Assembly: GCA_963792405.1 (NCBI GenBank)
Contig: CAWBVU010000006.1
Location: forward strand, 2,027,662-2,091,661
Direction of reading: 5' to 3'
Length of the DNA stretch: 64,000 bases
Source of the DNA: SZUA-442 sp963792405
GTDB lineage: Bacteria > Actinomycetota > Acidimicrobiia > Spongiisociales > UBA5794
The stretch's first letter is position 1. Each line of letters opens with the position of its first letter. Below the pieces are notes generated by a model. That model was not told the origin of the DNA, made no database searches, and worked only from the letters and a program-made list of their open reading frames with translations. A program made the position numbers and the translations under genes. Positions 17,881 to 26,145 of the stretch are shown in pieces.

Positions 17881-20800
17881 CGTCGGTCGCCGAGTCCTTC
17901 GAGCACCGAGGCCAGCTTGTCCATCTCCGACGCAGGGACCTCGGGGAGGTCAGGGCGAGGTGGCGGCGATGCGGACGGAGTCCCCTCGCCGACGCCCACC
18001 CGTGCGGCGAGGCGCTCGATCGTGAGGGCTTCGAACAGGTCGGGAAGGGTGATCTCGATCCCGGCGTGATGGGCCCTCGCGACGATCTGGATGGCCATGA
18101 TCGAGTCGCCGCCGAGCTCGAAGAAGTCGTCGCGCACACCGATGCCGTGGATGCCGATGACGTCCTCCCAGATCCGGGTCATGACCGTCTCCCGCTCCGT
18201 GCGGGGAGCCATGAACACCGTGCCGATCTCGGGGCGGCTCGTGTCGGGATCGGGGAGGGCGTCCCTGTCGACCTTCCCGTTCCCGGTCAAGGGGATCGCA
18301 TCGACGCGGATGAAGCGGGTCGGGACGATCTGGCTCGGGAGCCTCTGGGCAGCGATGGCGCGCAGTTCCGGCATCGGGATCTCGACGGGTGCCGCGTAGT
18401 AGGACACGAGTTGATGACCCGCCTCGTGCTCGGTCACGTCCTCGGGGAACCCGATCTCGTGGAGGATGCGCGCCACCTCGGCCACATCGATGTCGTCGTC
18501 GAGCTCCTCGAGCGCCGCATCGCGGGTCTTGTGGCCGAGCCGGACGTCCCAGCTGTACGGGAGGGCGTAGTTGTGGTGACCGCGCGTCCGCGTGTGGTAG
18601 TAGATGCCGACGTCGTTGATGAGGCAGTTCGTCGAGCGCCCGGTGTCGGTGGGTCGTACCCAGGGCACCCGTTCACCGAGATAGGCGTAGAGCTCGTCGA
18701 GGGAGACATCGACGTATCGATAGAAGTCGACGAAGCGGACCTCGTCGAAGATCCGATCGTCATCGAAGATGCCGACGTCGAGCCGCCGTCGCACGGCATC
18801 GTCCACGCGGTGGTAGGCCTTGCGGGCCTCGAGCACGTCCGCATCGATCTGGTCCGACGTGACCGCCAACTCCGTGAAGAGCTCCTTGGTGAGCCGCGTC
18901 TCGAAGAACTGGCCGCGTGAGAGTCCCGTCACGATGAACGGGATGCCCGTGTCGTGGGCCATCTGCATGCTGAGCGTGTAGATGGTCTTGAAACACCCTT
19001 GGCAGACGTTGGCGTGCCGCTGGAGGCTGTCCACGAAGATCTCGTTCATCGCAGGGGTGGTCGCGAACACATGGTCGACGCCGAGGGTGTCGACCACCCT
19101 CGAGATGTTGGCCTTGGCCTGGTCCGAGATGTAGCCGTTGTCGAGTGTGAACGCGAGGACCCGCAGCCCCATGTCGACGAGCCTGCAGAGGACGTAGGTG
19201 CTGTCCTTGCCGCCGCTCAGCAGCGAGATGCAATCGTATTCGGCGCCGGATGACGCGCCCGAGGTGAGGATCTCACGCAGTTCGTCCTCCGGCTTGAAGT
19301 ACACCTGGGCGACCTCGACGTAGGAGTCGAACGAGCGGCACTCACTGCAGACGCGCTCGGCGTCGAAGGAGACGCCCGGGTAGTCGGACCCGAGGCCACA
19401 GCGCGAGCATCGCACGAGCTCATCGGCACTCGGTCGATCGCGGTGTCTCCACATCTTCGCGGCCGTCGCAACCACCCCCGGATGCGAGGCGATCGCTGCT
19501 TCCACCTCACCGAGCTCGACCCGGACGCCGCGGATCTTCACCTGATCGTCCCTCCGACCGAGGTACTCGATCGTCCCGTCCGGGCGCACTCTCGCGACGT
19601 CTCCTGTGGCGTACATCCGCCACTCGCCGAGCAGCTCACTCGGGACGAATCGCTCGGCGGTGAGGTCGGGGCGACCGGCGTACCCCCGTGCGACACCGGC
19701 ACCCGCCACCCACAGGTCGCCGGGGACGCCGAAGGGGACGGGCTGACCTGCGCGATCGAGCACGTGGGCCCGCATCCCATCGATCGGACGACCGATGGGG
19801 ACACTTCCACCCACGTCGGCGAGGGGGTCGTACGTGTGCACGATGCAGCCGACCGTCGCCTCGGTCGGTCCGTATTCGTTGTGGATGCTGACCCGACCAT
19901 CGAAGCGTTCGTGGATGCGGCGAGCGACCGCCGTGGTCAGGTCCTCCCCTCCCACGATCAACTGGCGGATCCTGGACACCCCGCCCGGTCGGTCGCCCAG
20001 CATGGCGAGGTGCGAAGGGGTCAACTTCACGATGTCGACGGCGTCGTCATCGAACACATCCAGCACGGACAGGTCGGCCGATGTGGCATCCTCGCCGTAG
20101 ACGCGGATCGAACCTCCCGATACGAGTGGAACGAAGATCGAGGTGACGGTGAGATCGAAGGTGAGCGGCGTGAAGAGGGGAAAGGCGAGGCGCCTCCCGC
20201 CGTCGTAGAAGCTGCTCGCCCACGCGACGTAGTTCGCCAGCGACCCGTGCTCGACCATCACACCCTTGGGAGTTCCCGTCGAGCCCGATGTGTACAGCAC
20301 GTAGGCGAGGTCGCCACCATCGATGGGCGATCCTCGATCGGTCGCCGGCACGTGGTCGCTCTGGAGGGGCATGGTCGGCACGTCCGCGGCCACCGCGCCC
20401 TCCGCGAGCACGAGTGCACACCCTGCGTCCTCGACGACGAACGCGATGCGCTCCTCGGGCCAGGTCGGGTCGATGGGCACGTACGCCGCTCCCGCCCGAA
20501 GCACCCCGATCATCGCGAGGACCGCTTCGGCCGAGCGTGGATAGGCGATACCCACCACGGATCCCTCCTCCACGACGGACGCGACCGACGCGGTGACACG
20601 GTCGAGGTCGGCATACGTCCATGCCCTGTGCCCATCCGTGATGGCCGTCGCGTCCGGGAGTTCCGTCGTGCGAGCGAGGATGCGAGCGACGACATCGCGT
20701 CCCTCCGAGCGAGCCTCCGTCGCGCCGTTGAGCGCCCGCTCGACGTCGGCCCTCTCCTGGCCGTCGAGGAGGTCCACGTCGGCGAGCCTTCCTTGCCACC

Positions 20801-22070
20801 CATCGACCATCGAGTCGAAGACCCTCGAGAAGTGGTCGGGGATGGCGCTGCGGACCTCGGCGTCGAAGGCCTCCGCGTTGATGTCGAAGAGCAGGGTGAA
20901 CCGCCCCGTGTTGCTGAAGTCGTGGATCTGGAGGCGAAGGAGGTGGGCGTCCATGCTGCCCGAGTGCAGCCACGTCGCGGTGGTCGGCATGCCGCTGAAG
21001 GCGTCGAACCTCGACGTGATGTAGTTGAGGACCGTGTTCACCCCGCGATTCGCGCCGGCGGCCGCCCTGCCCGGACCCACGGAGCCGAGGAACGCCGCGG
21101 TCGCCGTGCGCACCTTGGCGTGGAGTGACGCGAAGGTGTCGTCATCGTCGACCGTCACGTCGAGCGGGTAGACCTCGACGAAGAGGCCGGGCGATCTCCT
21201 CGCCGCAGCCGAGGATCGGTTGTGCACGGGCGCCCCGATCGTGATCGTCGTTTGCCCGCTGACCCGGTGCAGGTACGCGAAGAGCGCGGTTGCGAAGAGC
21301 TGGAAGACGCTGAGGTCGGGTGTCAGGGCCTGCACCCCGGGGGTGCGGGCGAGGGTCCTGAGGTCCTCCGAACGGGCATCGGAGAGCTCCAGGAAGAGGC
21401 GCTCGCTGTCGGGGGAATGCCCTTCCGTGCGAACGCCGTAGAGGGCCGCAGCCGCATCGGCCTCACGTGTGCGGCGCGACGGAGGAGCAGCACCTGCCAC
21501 GTCGCGCGCGGCGCGCTCCTGCTCGACATGCTCGGTGAACGGCGTCAACGGCGGGAGGTCCGACACCTCGCCCGCTCCCACCGCCTGCCGGTACCGCTCC
21601 TCCATACGCTCGTAGAGGACCGAGAACGCCCACGCATCGGCGACGAGGTGGTGTTGGCTCAGATACCACGCATGGCGCTCCGGGCCAAGCCGGAGGAGGG
21701 CGGCATCGAAGGTCCGGACGCCGACGTCGAGCGGCGTCGAGCACCGTCGATGTGCCCACTCGGACGCCGCGGCGTCGGGGTCGGGGGCGCCGGTGAGATC
21801 GATGACCGGGAGCACGAAGTCGACGTGGTCGAGCACCACCTGGTGGGGGCGCCCGTCGCTGGCGCCGACGATGATGCGAAGCGCGTCGGCATCGCGGACG
21901 AGGTGCTCGAACGCCCTCGCGAATGCCGCCTCCTCGATGGGCCCATCGATGTCGAAGAGGAAGGCCATCGTGTAGAACGGCGCATCGGGGTGGAGCTGCT
22001 GACTCGCCCACAGCAGCTCCTGGGCGTTGGTCAGCCCGAGGGGCATGCCCGCGTGCTCGTTCGGGCTCAC
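17877..22070 (-). CDS. NRPS 1: condensation - Asn-type adenylation interrupted by zinc-ribbon/PP-loop amidotransferase-like domain - carrier
   Basis: 1397 residues from GTG 22070 (four-base overlap with the carrier gene). Condensation (about 10-440): HHLVADAW, H140-D145. Adenylation, first part (about 470-870): YTSGSTGTPKG (T594 on), EYGPTEATVG, GDVARV, and DDQVKIRGVRVE (K845). My specificity reading is D-L-T-K-I-G-E-V-G-K, one conservative change from the asparagine code DLTKLGEVGK. Insert (about 876-1218): zinc ribbon C888/C891 and C908/C911, PP-loop SGGKDS (952-957), CQGC (1023/1026), STNC (1149). The order and the YDCI-SGGKDSTY signature resemble N-acetyl-sugar amidotransferases such as WbpG/PseA. 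Adenylation resumes at LVSYY (1221) with catalytic K1266 in GNGKVD. Carrier Ser1323 is in LGGDSI. The insert sits between core motifs A8 and A9. Confidence 0.93.
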   Translation of the reverse strand: MSPNEHAGMPLGLTNAQELLWASQQLHPDAPFYTMAFLFDIDGPIEEAAFARAFEHLVRDADALRIIVGASDGRPHQVVLDHVDFVLPVIDLTGAPDPDAAASEWAHRRCSTPLDVGVRTFDAALLRLGPERHAWYLSQHHLVADAWAFSVLYERMEERYRQAVGAGEVSDLPPLTPFTEHVEQERAARDVAGAAPPSRRTREADAAAALYGVRTEGHSPDSERLFLELSDARSEDLRTLARTPGVQALTPDLSVFQLFATALFAYLHRVSGQTTITIGAPVHNRSSAAARRSPGLFVEVYPLDVTVDDDDTFASLHAKVRTATAAFLGSVGPGRAAAGANRGVNTVLNYITSRFDAFSGMPTTATWLHSGSMDAHLLRLQIHDFSNTGRFTLLFDINAEAFDAEVRSAIPDHFSRVFDSMVDGWQGRLADVDLLDGQERADVERALNGATEARSEGRDVVARILARTTELPDATAITDGHRAWTYADLDRVTASVASVVEEGSVVGIAYPRSAEAVLAMIGVLRAGAAYVPIDPTWPEERIAFVVEDAGCALVLAEGAVAADVPTMPLQSDHVPATDRGSPIDGGDLAYVLYTSGSTGTPKGVMVEHGSLANYVAWASSFYDGGRRLAFPLFTPLTFDLTVTSIFVPLVSGGSIRVYGEDATSADLSVLDVFDDDAVDIVKLTPSHLAMLGDRPGGVSRIRQLIVGGEDLTTAVARRIHERFDGRVSIHNEYGPTEATVGCIVHTYDPLADVGGSVPIGRPIDGMRAHVLDRAGQPVPFGVPGDLWVAGAGVARGYAGRPDLTAERFVPSELLGEWRMYATGDVARVRPDGTIEYLGRRDDQVKIRGVRVELGEVEAAIASHPGVVATAAKMWRHRDRPSADELVRCSRCGLGSDYPGVSFDAERVCSECRSFDSYVEVAQVYFKPEDELREILTSGASSGAEYDCISLLSGGKDSTYVLCRLVDMGLRVLAFTLDNGYISDQAKANISRVVDTLGVDHVFATTPAMNEIFVDSLQRHANVCQGCFKTIYTLSMQMAHDTGIPFIVTGLSRGQFFETRLTKELFTELAVTSDQIDADVLEARKAYHRVDDAVRRRLDVGIFDDDRIFDEVRFVDFYRYVDVSLDELYAYLGERVPWVRPTDTGRSTNCLINDVGIYYHTRTRGHHNYALPYSWDVRLGHKTRDAALEELDDDIDVAEVARILHEIGFPEDVTEHEAGHQLVSYYAAPVEIPMPELRAIAAQRLPSQIVPTRFIRVDAIPLTGNGKVDRDALPDPDTSRPEIGTVFMAPRTERETVMTRIWEDVIGIHGIGVRDDFFELGGDSIMAIQIVARAHHAGIEITLPDLFEALTIERLAARVGVGEGTPSASPPPRPDLPEVPASEMDKLASVLEGLGDRR

Positions 22071-22318
22071 CGGGCAGGCTCCACGTCTCGACGCGACCGC
22101 ACGTACGCGGCGAGGGCCTCGATCGAGCGGAAGTTCTCGATCGTGATGTCCTCGGCGGGGATCGCCACCGCGAGCTCCCGCTGGATGAAGTCGACGAGGC
22201 GGGTGACGCCGAGAGAGTCGACCGTGCCGTCGAGGACGATCTCGTCGGTCGCGGACACCGATGGCGAACCGGGGGCGAGCAACTCCGTGTTCACGAATCG
22301 GATGATCGCTTCTTCCAT
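22067..22318 (-). CDS. free-standing acyl/peptidyl carrier protein
   Basis: An 83-residue carrier protein with the phosphopantetheine site in LDGTVDSLGVTRLVDF (Ser near residue 36), flanked by predicted helices. It lies one base after the stand-alone adenylation gene and its stop overlaps the GTG of NRPS 1. Free carriers of this kind pair with proline-type adenylation enzymes in pyrrole-2-carboxylate pathways (PltL-like), holding the amino acid while it is oxidised. The divergent phosphopantetheinyl transferase at 25350 is the probable activating enzyme. Confidence 0.9.
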   Translation of the reverse strand: MEEAIIRFVNTELLAPGSPSVSATDEIVLDGTVDSLGVTRLVDFIQRELAVAIPAEDITIENFRSIEALAAYVRSRRDVEPAR

Positions 22319-22319
22319 G

Positions 22320-23981
22320 TCACGCCCCCTCCGGGCCCGCGGATACTGTCACCGACGATGGGGTCGACGCCTCCACCTGCATCGCCTTGCGATCGATCTT
22401 CCCCGTCGACGTCCTTGGGAACGAGCTGCGGATCCCGAGCGTAGCTGGCACGGCATAGGCCGGAAGCGTCCCGCGGAGGAACGAGAGGAGGTCTGCGGAG
22501 TCCTCGATGGAGCCGTCGACGAGGATCACCTCTGCGTGGATCTGGAGGCTGCCGTCGCCGTCCGGCAGCGCGTAGACGGCCGCCTCATGGACCTCGGGAT
22601 GCCCAAGGAGCACGGCCTCCACCTCGTCGAGCTCCACGCGATTGCCCCGCGCCTTGATCTGCCGATCGCGCCGACCGAGGAACCGCAGGTTCCCATCGGA
22701 CGCCCTCGCGACGATGTCACCCGTCGCCTCGAACACGTCGGGCTGGCCCCCGTGCTCGTTGCGAAGCACGAAGGCGTGCTCATTGAGGTCGGGGCGGCCC
22801 CAGTAGCCACGCATCACGGTGGGTGCGCGTACCAGGAGCTCCCCCTGTCCACCCGCTCCGACGGGTGATCCGTCGTCGTCGACGATGAGGACGTCGACGT
22901 TCGGATAGGGTCGCCCGATGGGCAATGCATCGACATCGTCCTCGGGGATGCCCGGAACGACGTAGTGGACACAGCCGTTGGTCTCCGTCGGCCCGTACAC
23001 GTTCACATACTGCGCATGCGGGACCTTTCGCATGAACTCCCTGAGATGCTTGACCGGCATCGGCTCGCCCCCGAAGAGGACCAGGCGAAGGTCGCTCAGG
23101 TCCCTCCCGTCGAGGACCCCGGGGGCGGCGAGGCGCACGAGGGCGAGGGGGACGGTGTAGAAGACCGTCAAGCGCTCCGACGCGATGAGGTCGGCGAGGC
23201 TCGCAGGGAACCTCGGGTACTCCTCCGGGATGATCACGGTCGTCGCGCCCGCCCTCGCACCGCCGAAGTAGTCGAGTGTCGACAGGTCGAAGTGGAGCGG
23301 GGCGTAGTTGCTGATGATGTCGCTCCGGGAGAGCCCGTACGCCGCCGCCGACACCTCCGCCCAGGCGAGGGCGCTGCGATGCGTGTGCATGATCCCCTTC
23401 GGGGTCCCGGTCGAACCACTGGTGTAGAGGATGTAGCACAGGTCCTGCTCGGTGATCCCGATCGATGGGGGATCCGTCGGGAACTCCCTGATCTCGTTCC
23501 ATGCCACCGACCGGAACGACCAGCCGGCGTCCTCGACGCCGAAGACGGACACGATCGGAACGCCGGACGCGTCGAGATGATCCAGTGTCGCACGCTGACC
23601 CTCATCGCCGACGAGGCGCCGGATGCCGCAGTCACGAATGAGGAACTCGACCCTCGCGGGAGGAGACGCGGGGTCGAGCGGCACGTAGACGGCCCCCGCG
23701 AGCATGATGCCGTAGAGGGCGACTGCACTCTCGAAGCCCTTCCTCGCGAGGATCCCGATGCGGTCGCCCGGCTCGACGCCATCGGCGATCAGTGCACGTG
23801 CGAGGGCGGACGACGTCCGGAGTAGCTGCCCGTACGTCAGGGACTCGCCTCGGAACCGGAGTGCGACGTGGTCCGGATCGTCCTGGGCGGCCCGATCGAG
23901 CAGATGTGGGAGGAGGTACACCATCGTCGAGGAGGAGACGGGTGATTCTCGGAGGGCGCCTCCGTCGCGTCGGCCGGGCAT
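22320..23981 (-). CDS. stand-alone adenylation enzyme, predicted L-prolyl-PCP ligase
   Basis: 553 residues; start taken at ATG 23981 (TGATG with the upstream stop; GTG 23984 is equally possible). Core motifs: YTSGSTGTPKGIMHTH, YGPTETNGC, ATGDIV, FLGRRDRQIKARG and a terminal STGKIDRK Lys. No condensation or carrier domain is attached. My specificity reading is D-L-L-Y-L-G-V-G-C-K. From memory, pyrrole-pathway proline activators (PltF, RedM type) read DLLYLALVCK, so the first five and last two positions agree. The gene sits between an ornithine-cyclodeaminase-like gene and a free carrier gene, as expected for a proline-loading starter system. It should adenylate L-Pro and transfer it to the adjacent carrier. 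Confidence 0.88.
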   Translation of the reverse strand: MPGRRDGGALRESPVSSSTMVYLLPHLLDRAAQDDPDHVALRFRGESLTYGQLLRTSSALARALIADGVEPGDRIGILARKGFESAVALYGIMLAGAVYVPLDPASPPARVEFLIRDCGIRRLVGDEGQRATLDHLDASGVPIVSVFGVEDAGWSFRSVAWNEIREFPTDPPSIGITEQDLCYILYTSGSTGTPKGIMHTHRSALAWAEVSAAAYGLSRSDIISNYAPLHFDLSTLDYFGGARAGATTVIIPEEYPRFPASLADLIASERLTVFYTVPLALVRLAAPGVLDGRDLSDLRLVLFGGEPMPVKHLREFMRKVPHAQYVNVYGPTETNGCVHYVVPGIPEDDVDALPIGRPYPNVDVLIVDDDGSPVGAGGQGELLVRAPTVMRGYWGRPDLNEHAFVLRNEHGGQPDVFEATGDIVARASDGNLRFLGRRDRQIKARGNRVELDEVEAVLLGHPEVHEAAVYALPDGDGSLQIHAEVILVDGSIEDSADLLSFLRGTLPAYAVPATLGIRSSFPRTSTGKIDRKAMQVEASTPSSVTVSAGPEGA

Positions 23982-25129
23982 CACGACTCCCCGCGCGCCA
24001 GATCCTCGTAGTCCCCACTGTCGAGGTCGGGTCGGGTGACCACATCGGACCTGCCCATCTGATAGGGGTTCAGCGGATCATCGCCGATGTCCTCGAGCGC
24101 GAACTGCGTACCCACGCCGATCCGCGCCGCATGGCCGAGCAGGAGCTGCATGGCCACCTGGTCGCCGAGCGCCCAGCCGGTCGAGTCGAAGACCGTGAGG
24201 TTCTCGCGCCAGGACTCGTAGGCATCCGGATGGGCGACGATGTGCGCCAGCGAGGGGCCGATCTCCTCCGCGGCGAGCACCTGGCACTCCCCTTCCTTGA
24301 CCGCCTGCTCACGCACGTCGGGACACACGAGCGACCGACGCAGGAGCGAGGTCGGAAGCTCGACCTTGCCGGGGAAGTCGGAACCGACGGCATTGATGTG
24401 CAGCCACGGCCTGGTGGGGAGATCGTCGAACAGTGGACCCTCGTCGATGCCCACCGAGGTGGAGGTACAGACGATGTCGGACATCTGCATGAGGAGCTCG
24501 AGGGGAACCTGCCTCACCTCGACGTCGGGAGGGAGGACCTCCCGCGCCCGTGATGGGAAGGTCTCGACATTGTGCGGGTTCGCGTCGGTCAGGTACACCT
24601 GGTCGATGGGGAAGACCCTCACGAGCGCGTGCATCTGCGTGATCGATTGGGCACCACAGCCGACCAGGCCGAGGATCCGCGAGGAAGGCCGCGCAAGGAC
24701 CTTGCTGGCCACGGCTGAGGCCGCCCCGGTCCTGAGGGCGGTGAGGAAGGTGCCGTCGGCGAGCCCCGAGAGGTGACCGGTCTGGGTGTCGTAGACGCTG
24801 ATGGTCGAAAGGATCGTGGGGAGATCACGAATCGTGGGGTTTGCGGGGTGGTAGCCCACCACCTTGATGGTGGTCGCCTCACCCGTCTGCATCACGGGCA
24901 TCCACTCGAGGAGGCCCACCTCCGGTTCCAGATAGTGGAAGCCGTCCCGTGTGCGCACGTGGGTCTTCGTCTCGTCGAAGGACCGGATGGCGGCCTCGAG
25001 CCGGTCGATCATCTCGTCCATCAGCGCATCGAGGCCGACCGACGTGACGATCGTCGCGAGGTCATCCCTGCCGATGATCATGGTGGAGAACCCCGGCTTC
25101 TGTGTGCTCACGACCGCACCCCCGCCCAT
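23981..25129 (-). CDS. ornithine cyclodeaminase / mu-crystallin family protein
   Basis: About 382 residues (ATG 25129; a GTG at 25111 preceded by GGCGGGGG is a credible alternative start). It has the family layout: an N-terminal half with TIKVVGYHPANP and the substrate-side DTQTGHLSGLADGTFLT (residues about 115-130), and the Rossmann motif GLVGCGAQSITQMHAL (about 155), followed by DIVCTSTSV. Members cyclise L-ornithine to L-proline, L-lysine to pipecolate, or reduce imines with NAD(P)H. Beside a proline-type adenylation enzyme, a dedicated L-proline supply from ornithine is the simplest reading. It heads the NRPS operon and diverges from the phosphopantetheinyl transferase across about 220 bases. 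Confidence 0.85.
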   Translation of the reverse strand: MGGGAVVSTQKPGFSTMIIGRDDLATIVTSVGLDALMDEMIDRLEAAIRSFDETKTHVRTRDGFHYLEPEVGLLEWMPVMQTGEATTIKVVGYHPANPTIRDLPTILSTISVYDTQTGHLSGLADGTFLTALRTGAASAVASKVLARPSSRILGLVGCGAQSITQMHALVRVFPIDQVYLTDANPHNVETFPSRAREVLPPDVEVRQVPLELLMQMSDIVCTSTSVGIDEGPLFDDLPTRPWLHINAVGSDFPGKVELPTSLLRRSLVCPDVREQAVKEGECQVLAAEEIGPSLAHIVAHPDAYESWRENLTVFDSTGWALGDQVAMQLLLGHAARIGVGTQFALEDIGDDPLNPYQMGRSDVVTRPDLDSGDYEDLARGES

Positions 25130-25349
25130 CGAGAGACGTGCGGGCGGGCGTCCGAGTGGGCGCGTGCACCTATGATGCCGTGATCGGCGATGCCTCCATG
25201 CCTTCCTTCAGCCATCGTGTGCCCCTGTGCCCCGGCGTCCGTGGACGCCGCCGTCAGCCCCATACCCGGCCACCATTGCAGCACACACCCGTGCCGACGT
25301 CAACTTACAGTGGTCGTCCGATGACTGCTGGTAGCCACAGGGAGGGGCG

Positions 25350-26015
25350 ATGCCGAGGATAGCGACGCCTCCACTGCCGCCGTACGCCGCCTTCGCCGTG
25401 AGGTACGGGGACGATCCCGAGCCATCGATCATGGCCGCGGAGATGGACCTGATCCACCGTCGGGCGGTGGCCACGCGTCGGCAGGAGTTCGTGCTCGGGC
25501 GTGCGGCGGCGCACGACGCCCTCGGAGCCATCGGCCTCGACGACGGACCGATCCTGTCGGGCCCCCACCGCGAGCCGATCTGGCCGCGAGGGGTCGTGGG
25601 CTCCATCTCCCACAGCGCAGGCATCGCCGTCGCCCTCGTCGCGCCCTCGACGCAGAGCGAGGGCGTCGGGATCGACATCGAACGCCTCCGACACGCTCCC
25701 GAGCTCGAGGGCCAGGTGCCGCGACCCGAGGAGTGGACGTGGCTGCGGGGAACGACCGAGCGGGATCGCGCCACAGCCATGTTCGCGCTGTTCTCCGCGA
25801 AGGAGGCCGTGTTCAAGGCGTTCTTCCCGAGGGTGGGATCGATCTTCGGGTTCGAGGCGGCGTCCCTCCATCCCTCCGACACGGGCTATGTCGGACGACT
25901 GGTCGCTCCCATCGACCCGGACTACCCACCGAAGCGCACCTTCGTGGTCACCTCGAACTGGCACGACGATGTCGTGCTCTCGTCGGTGATCCTTGCGGGA
26001 TCCGAGGCCCGATGA
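25350..26015 (+). CDS. 4'-phosphopantetheinyl transferase (Sfp/EntD superfamily)
   Basis: 221 residues starting at ATG 25350 behind AGGGAGGGG. It shows the three hallmarks: GSISHS (about residue 87), VGIDIE (about 110, metal-binding Asp and Glu) and FSAKEAVFKAFFP (about 151, WxxKEA-type). The RRQEFVLGRAAAHDAL segment upstream is typical of EntD-like members. It would convert apo carriers of the neighbouring NRPSs and the free carrier to holo form. It is divergent from the biosynthetic operon, so both may share control in the 25130-25349 gap, where I see no strong promoter consensus. Confidence 0.92.
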   Translation: MPRIATPPLPPYAAFAVRYGDDPEPSIMAAEMDLIHRRAVATRRQEFVLGRAAAHDALGAIGLDDGPILSGPHREPIWPRGVVGSISHSAGIAVALVAPSTQSEGVGIDIERLRHAPELEGQVPRPEEWTWLRGTTERDRATAMFALFSAKEAVFKAFFPRVGSIFGFEAASLHPSDTGYVGRLVAPIDPDYPPKRTFVVTSNWHDDVVLSSVILAGSEAR

Positions 26016-26145
26016 TCCGCGCCGAGCATCCGGGGACCGTGACCAACTCCGCCATGGATGTGGTCGCGTATGCGCTCTCCGTAGCCACACGTGCGTCGAT
26101 GGTGTATCGTGGTCCGCATCCGTGGGCACGGACGGAGGGCACATC

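Larger units (their letters stand above)
9737..26015. other. NRPS biosynthetic gene cluster (predicted pyrrole-capped, Asn-modified peptide)
   Basis: The region holds eight genes: acyl-CoA dehydrogenase, C-PCP-TE, C-A-PCP-E, C-A[PP-loop]-PCP, free PCP, stand-alone Pro-type A enzyme, ornithine-cyclodeaminase-like enzyme (all minus strand) and a divergent phosphopantetheinyl transferase. Six of the seven minus-strand genes overlap or nearly touch, in the order substrate supply, starter activation, elongation, release. Known biology: proline activation on a free PCP plus a flavin dehydrogenase yields pyrrole-2-carboxyl-PCP. Inference: the product starts with pyrrole-2-carbonyl (or prolyl), then modified Asn, then a D-amino acid, with a last step of uncertain chemistry. 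Confidence 0.8.

Noticed and set aside
25171..25176. TATGAT as a -10 element upstream of the phosphopantetheinyl transferase
   Set aside because: No matching -35 at proper spacing, and it is 174 bases from the start codon.
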